The translations under genes and the position numbers were made by a program. Below the pieces are notes generated by a model that worked only from the letters and a program-made list of their open reading frames with translations, made no database searches and was not told the DNA's origin. Below, piece after piece: positions 1 through 8,010 of a stretch of 64,000 nucleotides of DNA; positions within the stretch are counted from its first letter, which is position 1; each line of letters begins with the position of its first letter. Origin of the DNA: Janthinobacterium sp. 1_2014MBL_MicDiv (GTDB lineage Bacteria > Pseudomonadota > Gammaproteobacteria > Burkholderiales > Burkholderiaceae_D); NCBI RefSeq assembly GCF_001865675.1, contig NZ_CP011319.1:3224001-3288000 (forward strand). Reading direction: 5' to 3'.

Positions 1-217
1 CGGCCAGATTGGCTTCGATCAGCTCGATCGCATGGCGGAAGGACAGGCGCAGCGATTCGGAGCCCAGCAGGCGCAGCTTGCTGCCCGCATTCGCCGTGGC
101 GGCCTGGCCGCCGCTGCGCAGCGCCGCGCTGATGACGACGGCCAGCAGCACCAGCACCAGCAGGGTCACCAGCAGCAGCACGGCGATGGCCAGGTTATCG
201 GAGAGGAAGTTCAGCAT
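1..217 (-). CDS. tssM: TssM (IcmF family), N-terminal fragment cut by window edge
   Basis: Only the first 72 codons are in view. The protein opens with MLNFLSDNLAIAVLLLVTLL, a strong membrane segment at about residues 8-32, followed by a charged stretch. TssM is the large inner-membrane protein that with TssL and TssJ forms the T6SS membrane complex. The start ATG (217-215) overlaps the stop of tssL by 7 bp, which fits translational coupling and the usual tssL-tssM order. The assignment rests mainly on position plus the N-terminal membrane segment, because the diagnostic NTPase and IcmF domains lie outside the window. Confidence 0.75.
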   Translation of the reverse strand, partial: MLNFLSDNLAIAVLLLVTLLVLVLLAVVISAALRSGGQAATANAGSKLRLLGSESLRLSFRHAIELIEANLA

Positions 218-1077
218 GGCGCCACCTCGCCCTGCGCGACAGCTTGCAGCGCCAGCGGCGGCGCGGGCCGCAAGTGCACGATGGCCGGCGAGACAGGCGC
301 GCTGAGGGCCTTGCGCACGGGCCACGATTGCCATAGCCACAACACTTCCGATATCCCCAGCAGTATCAGCAGCACCAGCACCAGGATGGCGCCGCGCCGG
401 CTCAGCCGGGACAGGCGCCGCCCGCCGCTGTACGACAGGGTGCTCGCATACGGCTGCTCGGTGAGGACGGCGTCGCGCGCGCGCATGTCGGGCGCGCGCT
501 GGTAGACGAACTGGAACAGCTCGCGCCGGTAGTCGGCGATCTGCGCCAGGCCCGCGCCGTCGCGGTAGCGGCCCTGGAAGCCCAGCGACAGCAGGTACAG
601 GTACAGCCGCGCCACGGCCCGGCGCGCCGGTTCGCGCTCGCGCAGCAGCTGGTCGATATCGGCGAACACCTGCTGGCCGGCGTGGCCGGAATTGAACAGC
701 GTCGCTTCGAGCAGCACGTGGCGCCAGTGCGTGCGCCCGGCCCAGTCCGTGTGCAGCAGCACTTCGTCGGCCAGGGCCGCCTTCAGGAAGCGTCCCTGCA
801 ATTCCGCCTCGGCGCCCGCCTTGCCGCCCTGCCGCCCCGCCTCCAGGGTTTGCAGCTCGATCAGCTGGCTCAGCTTGCGGCTCAGCGCTTCCGCGCCGGC
901 GCGGCCATCCGCCTCGCCCAGGGCCGCGCCCTCGGCAACGGACTGGTTGAGCAGCGCCACGAAGGCGCGGAACTGGACGCTGGCAAGGTCGTTGCCATCG
1001 CCGCCGAGAGGGCGCGCGGCGCCTGCCGCCGCGCCGCTGGCGCCGTGCGCGCCATGGACAGTATCCTGGAGTGTCAT
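211..1077 (-). CDS. tssL: TssL, DotU-family T6SS inner-membrane protein
   Basis: A 288-residue protein with a cytoplasmic N-terminal DotU domain at about residues 35-215 and one C-terminal membrane helix at about 229-249 (GAILVLVLLILLGISEVLWL), the classic tail-anchored TssL layout. The stretch LADEVLLHTDW (about 102-112) and the GFQGRY motif (about 166-171) are typical of DotU/TssL. TssL recruits the baseplate through TssK and sits with TssM in the inner membrane. The tail after the helix is short and no peptidoglycan-binding domain is seen. The gene lies 3 bp downstream of tssK and overlaps tssM. Confidence 0.93.
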   Translation of the reverse strand: MTLQDTVHGAHGASGAAAGAARPLGGDGNDLASVQFRAFVALLNQSVAEGAALGEADGRAGAEALSRKLSQLIELQTLEAGRQGGKAGAEAELQGRFLKAALADEVLLHTDWAGRTHWRHVLLEATLFNSGHAGQQVFADIDQLLREREPARRAVARLYLYLLSLGFQGRYRDGAGLAQIADYRRELFQFVYQRAPDMRARDAVLTEQPYASTLSYSGGRRLSRLSRRGAILVLVLLILLGISEVLWLWQSWPVRKALSAPVSPAIVHLRPAPPLALQAVAQGEVAPC

Positions 1078-1080
1078 GCT

Positions 1081-2415
1081 TCAGCCTTTGATGAACAAAA
1101 CGACTTCCTGCGGGCGCTGTGCCTGCAGGTGTTCGTTGATGTTGCTAATGAGCAAATCCTGGCCGGCGACGATGAACTGGTCGGTGACCTCGATGGCGAA
1201 CAGGCTGCAGCCCTGGCTGCCGCGCAAGCCCAGTTCCGGCGCGCCGTCGATGGGGCCGCGCGTCGCGCCCAGCACGCGGCGGTCGCCCAGCGACGCCGAC
1301 ACCGTGCGCGAGCCGATCACGGCGCCCGCCATCCACGCCGCCAGTTCGCGCTCGCGCTGGCCGCGCAAGCCCACCACCAGGCGCGTGCCCTGCCCGCCCA
1401 GCCATTCCGGGCGCAGCGGCAGGGAAAACACCTGGCCGTTCAAGTTGAAGGTGCAGGTCTTCCATTCCTGGCTCACTTCGCCGACCAGGTCCAGCAGGTT
1501 GCCCAGCACGCTGTCGAAAGCCGCATAGCTGTCGCCATGCACGTAGGCGGGCGGCGCCAGCGGCACGGCGCCGGGGCGCAGCGCCGACAAGGGACCGAGC
1601 TGGGCGCACAGGGCCAGGTACAGCGGCAGCGGCTGCACCGGCCCCGCATCGAGCGCCGCTTCCAGCAGCGGCAGGTGCAGGGTCAGGCTGGACAGGCGCG
1701 CCCGCTGTTCCAGCATGGCCAGCCGGTCTTCCAGCCGCGACGAGCCCGTGGCCGTCTGGCGCGCGAGGAAGACGGCCTTGTTGCGCATCAGCGCGGCCAG
1801 CGCCTGCGCGCGCTGCAAAATGGCCGAGGCGGCGGGCACCTCGAGCTGGGCCGGCCAGAAGGCGCAGCGGCGCACGCTTTCGTTTTCCTTGCGCAAGATC
1901 ATCAGCTGCAGATGCACCCAGGCCGGCCCCGGCACCTTGCCGGCCATCAGGCACAGGTTGGCGGCCATGCGCGGCACCTCGTCGGCCAGCGCTTCGGACA
2001 CTTCGTCCTCGACGAGCGGGCTGTCGACGCGGCGGAACATGGCCGGCTGCCCCGGCAGGCGCAGCGAACGCGCAGTGCCGACGGCCAGGTAGACGGGCAA
2101 GTCGTGCTGCTCCATGCCGGCGGCGTACGGCGCCAGGTCCAGTTCCAGCACGTAGTCCTGCGCCTGGCCGGCGTCGTACGCCACCGCCATGCCGTTGGGC
2201 AAGATGGCTTGCAGCGCCGTGATGCGCAGCTTGCCGCTGCTCAGCCTGGCCTCGTCGATGGCCAGCACGCGCACGCCCCAGGCGGCCGGCTGGGCGGCCA
2301 GCGCCTGCCAGCCCACCAGGGCGTCCACGCGGGCGCTCTCCTGCTGGAAATGCTGCGGAGTGAGCAGCATGCCTTCATGCCACTGGATACGGTCATACAA
2401 CATTGCTTCGGCCAT
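1081..2415 (-). CDS. tssK: TssK, T6SS baseplate subunit
   Basis: A 444-residue protein, the normal TssK length. Near the N terminus it has the family signature WHEGMLLTPQHFQQ (about residues 12-25), which marks the shell domain linking the TssF/TssG baseplate wedge to the membrane complex. TssK trimers bind TssL and TssM at the inner membrane. The chosen start (MAEAMLYDRIQW) is the longest reading; Met5 would also fit the family. The neighbours are tssJ upstream and tssL downstream, the common TssJ-K-L order. Confidence 0.95.
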   Translation of the reverse strand: MAEAMLYDRIQWHEGMLLTPQHFQQESARVDALVGWQALAAQPAAWGVRVLAIDEARLSSGKLRITALQAILPNGMAVAYDAGQAQDYVLELDLAPYAAGMEQHDLPVYLAVGTARSLRLPGQPAMFRRVDSPLVEDEVSEALADEVPRMAANLCLMAGKVPGPAWVHLQLMILRKENESVRRCAFWPAQLEVPAASAILQRAQALAALMRNKAVFLARQTATGSSRLEDRLAMLEQRARLSSLTLHLPLLEAALDAGPVQPLPLYLALCAQLGPLSALRPGAVPLAPPAYVHGDSYAAFDSVLGNLLDLVGEVSQEWKTCTFNLNGQVFSLPLRPEWLGGQGTRLVVGLRGQRERELAAWMAGAVIGSRTVSASLGDRRVLGATRGPIDGAPELGLRGSQGCSLFAIEVTDQFIVAGQDLLISNINEHLQAQRPQEVVLFIKG

Positions 2416-2432
2416 GGCAGATGCTTCCTCGG

Positions 2433-2963
2433 TTAGCGGGCGGCGCCCGTCTTGATGTCGCTGGCGGCGAACCCCTGCGCGTTCAGCTGCAGCACATAGG
2501 CGCTGCTGCCGAGCAGCAAGCGCTCGCGGTGTTCGCCGGGATTGGCATAATTGGCAAAGACCAGCGCGGCCCAGACGCGCTGCTCGCCGAAGCGTTTGGC
2601 GTCCAGCTGCAGCGCCTGGCCCGGCGTGATTTCCACGGCCAGCACCGTCAGGGCTTCGGGAAAGGTGCGCTGCAAGTCGCCCTTGGCGGCAAAATAGCGG
2701 CTGGCCGGCATGGCGGCCAGGGTGTCGAGCACGGCCTTGTCCCTGACCAGCACCACGTCGACGGCCAGCGCGCTGTTGCCGTTCGCATCGTTGGCGGCCA
2801 CCAGGGTCACCGTTTGCCAGTCGGGCTTGACGGGCCGCGGGTCCCCGCGCATCAGTGCCAGCGCGCCGCAGCCGGCCAGCATGCTGGCCGCCAGCAGGGC
2901 CAGCGCCAGCTGCGTCATCGCGCGGTGTGCGCCGGCCTGCGTCGATTCGGGCTTGAAAGACAT
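2433..2963 (-). CDS. tssJ: TssJ, T6SS outer-membrane lipoprotein
   Basis: A 176-residue protein with a lipoprotein signal: a hydrophobic stretch TQLALALLAASMLAGC with lipobox LAGC, the acylated Cys being at about residue 32. The mature part has the beta-sandwich character of TssJ. TssJ anchors TssM to the outer membrane. The start at 2963 (MSFKP) gives a rather long leader; Met16 (MTQLALALL) would give a more usual signal peptide and is an alternative. The gene sits directly upstream of tssK, as expected. The open frame continues much further upstream antisense to the next gene, but that part is not coding. Confidence 0.9.
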   Translation of the reverse strand: MSFKPESTQAGAHRAMTQLALALLAASMLAGCGALALMRGDPRPVKPDWQTVTLVAANDANGNSALAVDVVLVRDKAVLDTLAAMPASRYFAAKGDLQRTFPEALTVLAVEITPGQALQLDAKRFGEQRVWAALVFANYANPGEHRERLLLGSSAYVLQLNAQGFAASDIKTGAAR

Positions 2964-2995
2964 GGAATATCCTGTACGTAATGAGTAAGAAAACC

Positions 2996-4405
2996 TTAGT
3001 AAGTCAGCATCAGCATCTTGCGCAGGCCGGCGCCCAGGCCCGCGCCAAACACCGACAGCAGGGCCGCCGCCAGCAAGCCCGCGCCGAGCCAGGCCTGGCG
3101 CCGTCCCAGCACCAGCAGCAGCGGCGCGGTCGCAGCGGCGCTGGCCGCCACCGCCTGCTGCGGCAGCGCCGCCTCGCTGCCCAGCGCGATCAGGGCGGCG
3201 GCGGCCAGGTAAGACACCAGGTTGCGTGCGCCCTCGCACAGCACTTCGAGCATCAGCAGCACGGGCAGCATGGCGTCCAGCGGCAAGCCCAGCGACGCCT
3301 GCAGCACGCCGGCCCACAGCACCGCCTTCACGCCGGGCACGCCGATAGCCCACAGTGCCGTCCAGGCAGCCAGAAAACCGATCAGGAGAATGTCCGCCGC
3401 GCCCGGCGGCTGGCCGTACACATTCGCCACGAAAACGGCCAGCACGGCGAAAAACAGCGCCTCGCCCGTCTTGATGAAGACGGGGCAGATCGAGGCCATC
3501 AGCTCCACCACGCCGCGGCTGAAACCGAGGCGCACGCTGAGCGCCTCGATGAATTCGGGCAGCGCCGCCGCGCCGACTGGCGCGAACAGGCAGACGGTGA
3601 CGGGCTCGCGCAGCGCCGTCAGCACCTGCCACGGGTGCGTCTTCAGGCGCCAGGCCAGCAGCCCCACCACCAGCGCGCAGCACAGCAGCACGCTGCCGTA
3701 CCAGGTGAGCAGGAAGCCCGTCAGCAGGCCGATCGACTCGCCGCCCGCGCTGCTGGTGGCGGCCGCGGCGAGGATGAAGGCCGTCAGCGGCAAGCCGATA
3801 TTCACGGAGCGGATGGCCAGCTCCATGCCGCGGTACACGGCTTCGAGGATGCTGCTCAGCTGATTGCTGGCCTCCGGGCGCTGCACGGCCACGGCGGCGC
3901 CGAACAGCAGCACGCCGATCAGCACCGACGGCGCCGAGCCGAACGCCATCACGGCATACAGGTTGCGCGGCACCAGCGGCGGCGCCGCCACCGCGCCCGC
4001 CGCCGCCTCCTCGGCATGCAGGCTGACCACGGGCGGCGCCTCGGCGCGCATGGCCAGCCGGCCCAGCGACGCTTCCTGGCCCGCATCGAGGCCGGCGCCG
4101 GCCGCGCCCAGGCTGGCCAGCACGGCGCCGCCCAGGGCGCACAGCAGCATGAGCAGCAGTCCCAGCAGCGCCAGCACGCCGAGGCGGCGCCACTGCTCGC
4201 CGGCGGCCGCCATCCGTTGCAAGCCGAAATACACGGCCAGCACGAGGAAGGGCAAGGCCGCCACCTGGATCAGCGACAGATAGATGGTCGACAGGGCGGC
4301 AAACAGGGGTGCGCCCTGCGGCCACAGCATGCCGACCCAGGCGCCCAGCATCACCGCGCCAAGCAAGGTGGCGGGCTGGTGCAGGATGTCGCGCAGCAGC
4401 TTCAT
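2996..4405 (-). CDS. SDF-family (dicarboxylate/amino acid:cation) symporter, second copy
   Basis: A 469-residue polytopic membrane protein with about ten hydrophobic segments. It contains the SDF/GltPh-type hairpin region NIGLPLTAFILAAAATSS and later a helix with VFIKTGEALFFAVLA. The family couples uptake of C4-dicarboxylates or acidic amino acids to Na+ or H+. The start overlaps the stop of the preceding symporter gene by 4 bp (ATGA), so the two are probably co-translated. Its sequence diverges from the usual SDF consensus, and an Ala/Glu-rich periplasmic loop lies at about residues 115-150. It sits inside a T6SS operon between the first symporter and tssJ, an unusual place for a transporter. 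The substrate cannot be told from sequence. Confidence 0.8.
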   Translation of the reverse strand: MKLLRDILHQPATLLGAVMLGAWVGMLWPQGAPLFAALSTIYLSLIQVAALPFLVLAVYFGLQRMAAAGEQWRRLGVLALLGLLLMLLCALGGAVLASLGAAGAGLDAGQEASLGRLAMRAEAPPVVSLHAEEAAAGAVAAPPLVPRNLYAVMAFGSAPSVLIGVLLFGAAVAVQRPEASNQLSSILEAVYRGMELAIRSVNIGLPLTAFILAAAATSSAGGESIGLLTGFLLTWYGSVLLCCALVVGLLAWRLKTHPWQVLTALREPVTVCLFAPVGAAALPEFIEALSVRLGFSRGVVELMASICPVFIKTGEALFFAVLAVFVANVYGQPPGAADILLIGFLAAWTALWAIGVPGVKAVLWAGVLQASLGLPLDAMLPVLLMLEVLCEGARNLVSYLAAAALIALGSEAALPQQAVAASAAATAPLLLVLGRRQAWLGAGLLAAALLSVFGAGLGAGLRKMLMLTY

Positions 4406-5745
4406 GGCTGCAGGGTCACGGGACGCGCGCAGATCAGCGACACGGCCGCGCAGTTGGCGATGACGGTAAGCGCCGTGCGGGCCATGGCGCAGACGGGATC
4501 GACCGCCACGAACAGCACGAAGGCCGCCTCGAACGGCAGCGACAGGCTGGCGCACACCACGCCCATCAGCGACACCGTCACGACGCCGGCCATGCCGGAC
4601 GAGGCAAAGCCCGTCAGCGCGGACAGCCCGGCCAGCAGGGCCAGGTCGGACGCCGACAGCGTGCGGCCGTACAGGGCGGCGATGAACATGCTGCCGCAGA
4701 CGAAATACGCGACCGGTCCGGCGCGCAGCAGGGCCACGCTGAGCGGCACCAGCAGTTCCACGCGCGAGCGGGCAAAGCCCAGGCGCCCCACCAGCGCATT
4801 GACCATGGCCGGCATGCAGGCGGCGCTGTTGTTGGTCGCCACGCCCAGCGCGAACGGTTCGCGCATGGCCTTCATCACCGCACGCGCACCGACCCCGGCG
4901 CGGTGGCGCACGACGGCCATGGCCACGCCGACCAGCAGTACGCTGACGGCCAGGAAGCCGCCGACGAAACCGGCCATGGCCGCCATCGGCGCCAGGCCCG
5001 TGCGCGCCACCTGGCCGGCCGCCATGCACACGAGGATCAGCGGCAGCGGCAGGTTGATCCAGCCGGTCAGGGTCTGGCACGCCTTGTAGACGGTTTCCAG
5101 CGCATCCTGCAAGCCCGTCGAGATGCGGCTCGGCACCTGGCCCACGGCAAAACCGAACAGCAGCGCGAAGACCAGCGCCTTGAGCGTTTCGCCATTCGCC
5201 AGCGCGGCGAAGATATTCGACGGGATCAGGGTGCGCAGTATCTCTTGCGCGCTGGCCGAGGCCGGCGCCGGCTCCGGCGTCAGCAGGGCCATGGCCGTGT
5301 TGCTGCCATCGGCATCGCCGCCGACGATATGCCCGAGCGCGGCGCGCGTGCCCTCGGACATGCCGCCGCCCGGATGCAGCAGCCAGGTGGCGACGGTGGC
5401 CAGCACGGCCGCGGCCAGCGCCAGCAGCACGAACACCACCACCACGCGCTGCACGATCTTGCCGGCCCCGCCCTCGCGGTACAGGTTTTGCAGGCTCAGC
5501 ACCACCGCCGACATCATGAACGGCAGCACCACCATCGTCAGCAGGTCGACGTAGACGACGCCGACCAGGCCCAGCGGACGCGCCACGCCGGGCGCCGCCC
5601 AGCCGATGCTCGCGCCCAGCAGCACGCAGGCCAGCACCATGAAGGGATTGATGGCCAGCGCGCGGAAGCGGCGCAAGACGGCGCCCGGCTGCGGCGCGGG
5701 CACGGCGGCCACGGTGTCGATGTCGGCATTCACGGGGGTATGCAT
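4402..5745 (-). CDS. SDF-family (dicarboxylate/amino acid:cation) symporter, first copy
   Basis: A 447-residue polytopic membrane protein. Recognisable SDF features are the N-terminal helix ending in GASIGWAAPGVARPLG, the stretch VDLLTMVVLPFMMSAVV, and the re-entrant hairpin region GVATNNSAACMPAMVNAL, where most SDF proteins have a Ser-rich TSSSxAtlP motif. Replacement of the Ser run by TNNSAA may mean altered substrate use. It follows a periplasmic solute-binding protein gene by 3 bp and overlaps the second symporter by 4 bp. SDF carriers do not normally need a binding protein, so the grouping is notable. Confidence 0.85.
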   Translation of the reverse strand: MHTPVNADIDTVAAVPAPQPGAVLRRFRALAINPFMVLACVLLGASIGWAAPGVARPLGLVGVVYVDLLTMVVLPFMMSAVVLSLQNLYREGGAGKIVQRVVVVFVLLALAAAVLATVATWLLHPGGGMSEGTRAALGHIVGGDADGSNTAMALLTPEPAPASASAQEILRTLIPSNIFAALANGETLKALVFALLFGFAVGQVPSRISTGLQDALETVYKACQTLTGWINLPLPLILVCMAAGQVARTGLAPMAAMAGFVGGFLAVSVLLVGVAMAVVRHRAGVGARAVMKAMREPFALGVATNNSAACMPAMVNALVGRLGFARSRVELLVPLSVALLRAGPVAYFVCGSMFIAALYGRTLSASDLALLAGLSALTGFASSGMAGVVTVSLMGVVCASLSLPFEAAFVLFVAVDPVCAMARTALTVIANCAAVSLICARPVTLQP

Positions 5746-5748
5746 GGT

Positions 5749-6612
5749 CTACCTCGCCAGTTTCAGAGCGCTGGCCACGCTGGGCTTGTCGGCGCGCGTG
5801 CCGATCACCTCGTTGACCAGGGACAATAATGTCGTGTCGCGCACGCCCACCATCACGCTCAGCACGGATTGCGCATCGCTGAAGGTCACCGTGCGCAGGG
5901 TCAGGGCCAGGCGCGGATCGCGCTCGAGCACGGCGCGCACCTCGAGCTCGTCGCGGTAGGCGCCGGCCACCTCGCCGCGGCTGACGGCATCCACCAGCGC
6001 CGGCCAGGTGGGATACGGCTTCACGGTCGCCTGCGGGAAATGCCGGCGCGCGTATTCCTCCCACGAAGTGTGGGCGATGACGCCGATCTGGCCCTTGAAG
6101 TCGCGCATCACCTGCTTCAGCGGGCGCTCGCCGGCCATTTCCGCGAAGCGCACGCGGTTGATCAGCATGGCGTGGCCCAGCAGCATGTACGGCGTCGAGA
6201 ACAGCACCATCTGGCTGCGCCGGAGCGTGCGCCCCAGGCGGCCGATGGCGATATCGGCCTGGCCGACGCCGACCAGCTCGACCACGCCGTCGATGCTGGC
6301 GCCGCTGCGGTCGAAACGCACGGGCACGCCCAGCTCCTTGCCGATGCTGCGCGCCAGATCGACGTCAATGCCGCTCAGCACGCCATTTTTCTCCGTGTAG
6401 AACGGCGGGCTGTCGGCCTTGAACATGGCCACCACCAGTTCGCCGCGCGCGACGATGCGGGCGATGTCGGGCGCCATCAGGCGGCCATCGGCGCCGCGCA
6501 CGAGGGGCGAGCCGGCCGGCAGCGGCGGCAGGCCGTCCGTGGCCAGCGCGGGCGCGCAGGCGTAGGCCAGCGCCAGCGCCAGGGCGCGGCAGCAGTGTCG
6601 CAGGCGCATCAT
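5749..6612 (-). CDS. Periplasmic solute-binding protein, family 3 type
   Basis: A 287-residue protein with a signal peptide (hydrophobic to about residue 23, likely cleaved after ALA). The mature part has the family 3 amino-acid-binding pattern: ARGELVVAMFKADSPPFY, then GVLSGIDVDLARSIGKELGVPVRF, then VGVGQADIAIGRLGRT. Such proteins bind amino acids or similar small acids in the periplasm. No ABC permease or ATPase follows; instead two SDF symporters do. It overlaps a small membrane-protein gene upstream by 4 bp. Its position in the T6SS operon suggests a role linked to secretion or to nutrients released from prey, which is inference only. Confidence 0.85.
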   Translation of the reverse strand: MMRLRHCCRALALALAYACAPALATDGLPPLPAGSPLVRGADGRLMAPDIARIVARGELVVAMFKADSPPFYTEKNGVLSGIDVDLARSIGKELGVPVRFDRSGASIDGVVELVGVGQADIAIGRLGRTLRRSQMVLFSTPYMLLGHAMLINRVRFAEMAGERPLKQVMRDFKGQIGVIAHTSWEEYARRHFPQATVKPYPTWPALVDAVSRGEVAGAYRDELEVRAVLERDPRLALTLRTVTFSDAQSVLSVMVGVRDTTLLSLVNEVIGTRADKPSVASALKLAR

Positions 6613-6875
6613 GGCGCCTCCCCTGCCGGCGCGGCAGCCGCCACCGGCGGCGCGACCGCCACGGCCGCTGGCGTTGCAGCGGCGGCGCCATGGCCGCGCG
6701 CGACGCCATGGCCGCGTGCGACGCCCGGCGCTTCCCCGGCGGCCAGCCTCTGGCCCAGCTGGAAACCCAGCGCGAACAGCAGCACCAGCAGGGCCACCAC
6801 CGCAAAAAACCCGACGGCCACCAGGCGCGGGGTAAGGCTTAATCGGTATTCCATCGGCTCACTCGGCAAAGTCAA
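6609..6875 (-). CDS. Small single-span membrane protein of unknown function
   Basis: An 88-residue protein with one clear membrane helix at about residues 18-42 (LVAVGFFAVVALLVLLFALGFQLG) after a short polar N terminus, then an Ala/Pro-rich tail carrying a tandem GVARGHG repeat (about 51-63). Translation could instead start at Met8 (MEYRLSL). The stop overlaps the solute-binding-protein start by 4 bp, so it belongs to the same transcript. No family was recognised. It might be an accessory subunit of the neighbouring transport block. Confidence 0.6.
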   Translation of the reverse strand: MTLPSEPMEYRLSLTPRLVAVGFFAVVALLVLLFALGFQLGQRLAAGEAPGVARGHGVARGHGAAAATPAAVAVAPPVAAAAPAGEAP

Positions 6876-6898
6876 GGTTCATCGGATGTATCGGACGT

Positions 6899-7285
6899 TC
6901 AAGGCACGGCCACGGTCATCTGGCCCGGCATGCAGATTTCAATCACGCCGCCGAACATGCACATCAGCTTGGAAGCGTTGTTCAGGGTCGGCATATTGCC
7001 CAGCAAGACCGTGGGCGAACCGGGCACCCACGGCGCAGTGGTCATGGGAATGCACGGCATGGGCACCAGCACGCCCAGCGCCGCCGCCGTGGCCGCTGCC
7101 ACCTGCGGGTTGGCCATCGACATGCACATGCCGAAGGGCAGGATGTTGACCATGGGCTTGTTGTCCATGATGTTGGCGTCCGGCATGATCGTCATCACCT
7201 TGTTCAACGGCAGCACCATCAGCGTGCCGGGCGCCATGCCGAACGAGCATTTCAGCATCGCCCCGGCGCAGACTTGTTGTCCCAT
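6899..7285 (-). CDS. PAAR-like (DUF4280-type) T6SS spike-tip protein
   Basis: A 128-residue protein rich in Met, Pro and Cys. It has the DUF4280 pattern: an opening CAGAMLKCSFGMAPG, then IMDNKPMVNILPFGMCMSMANP, then GVLVPMPCIPMTTAPWVPG, and a closing CMFGGVIEICMPGQM. Members of this PAAR-like family cap the VgrG spike or carry cargo. It starts one base inside the stop of the MORN-type gene (TGATG), so the two are translationally coupled. vgrG lies just upstream of that gene. The four Cys residues could bind metal at the tip. Confidence 0.88.
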   Translation of the reverse strand: MGQQVCAGAMLKCSFGMAPGTLMVLPLNKVMTIMPDANIMDNKPMVNILPFGMCMSMANPQVAAATAAALGVLVPMPCIPMTTAPWVPGSPTVLLGNMPTLNNASKLMCMFGGVIEICMPGQMTVAVP

Positions 7286-8010
7286 CAGTCCCCCCTTAGC
7301 AGTTTTTTCAGGCGTTCGAACAGGGCCGGCGCCGCCTCGGCATTGCCCTGGCGCCTGCCCTGCGCATCGAAGCGGGCCGGCGCCGCCAGCGGCACGCCTT
7401 CGCGGTAAATCACTTCTTCCATCAGCGCGCCGCCGGGCCAGTAGCGGCGCAGCGGCCCATGCAGCAGGTTGGCGCGGTAGGTGCAGCGCTGCAGCACCTG
7501 GCCTTCGGCGTCGTAATCGGCGCTCTCGCCTTCGAGCAGGCCGGCGCGGTACCAGGCGCTGCGCACCTGGCGTCCCTCGTGGTAGAACAGGGCCTGGCCG
7601 TCGAGCTGACCGTCGGCCAGCTGCAGCCGCGCCGTCATCTGGCCCGCCTCGTCGAACGACAGCGACGGTCCGCTGGCGACGCCGCCCGACATGGTCTGCG
7701 CGGCGATCCGGCGGCCGTGGAGGAAGGTTTCGATCAGGCCGTGCGCCAGGCCGTGCTGGAAGGCGCTGCGCTGCACCACCACGCCATCGTCGCCATACAG
7801 GGCCACCGTGCCGTGCAGCTTGCCATCCTGGAAATGCGCCGTCATCGCCGGCTGGCCGCCCGGCCCGTACTGTTCCAGCGGGCCGTGCAGCACGCCGCCC
7901 GCCATGGTGCTGCGCAACAGCAGGATGCCGGCATCGTCGTGCTCCTCCACCACGCGGCTTTCGCGCACGGCGGCGGGGGGAGCGGCGGCGGTTGAAAAGT
8001 CGCTCGTCAT
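7285..8010 (-). CDS. MORN-variant (YwqK-like) repeat protein, T6SS-associated
   Basis: A 241-residue soluble protein built from repeated units with an aromatic/Gly pattern, such as GPLEQYGPGGQPAMTAHF, HGTVALYGDDGVVVQRSAF, DGQALFYHEGRQVRSAWY and HGPLRRYWPGGALMEEVIY. This is the MORN_2/YwqK-type beta-hairpin repeat; about seven to eight units are seen. Such proteins are often found beside VgrG and PAAR genes. Whether this one is a chaperone, an immunity protein or a structural part is not settled by sequence. It lies between vgrG (next codon upstream) and the PAAR-like gene and overlaps the latter by 1 bp. Confidence 0.8.
   Translation of the reverse strand: MTSDFSTAAAPPAAVRESRVVEEHDDAGILLLRSTMAGGVLHGPLEQYGPGGQPAMTAHFQDGKLHGTVALYGDDGVVVQRSAFQHGLAHGLIETFLHGRRIAAQTMSGGVASGPSLSFDEAGQMTARLQLADGQLDGQALFYHEGRQVRSAWYRAGLLEGESADYDAEGQVLQRCTYRANLLHGPLRRYWPGGALMEEVIYREGVPLAAPARFDAQGRRQGNAEAAPALFERLKKLLRGD

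Noticed and set aside
682..2436. 584-codon plus-strand frame opposite tssK and tssL
   Set aside because: High-GC shadow frame rich in Gln, Arg, His and Ala, with no family features, opposite two well-supported genes.
2433..4325. Very long open frame (630 codons) continuing upstream of tssJ
   Set aside because: Only the last 176 codons look like a protein; the rest is antisense-type Arg/Ala/Gly-rich composition over a clear symporter gene.
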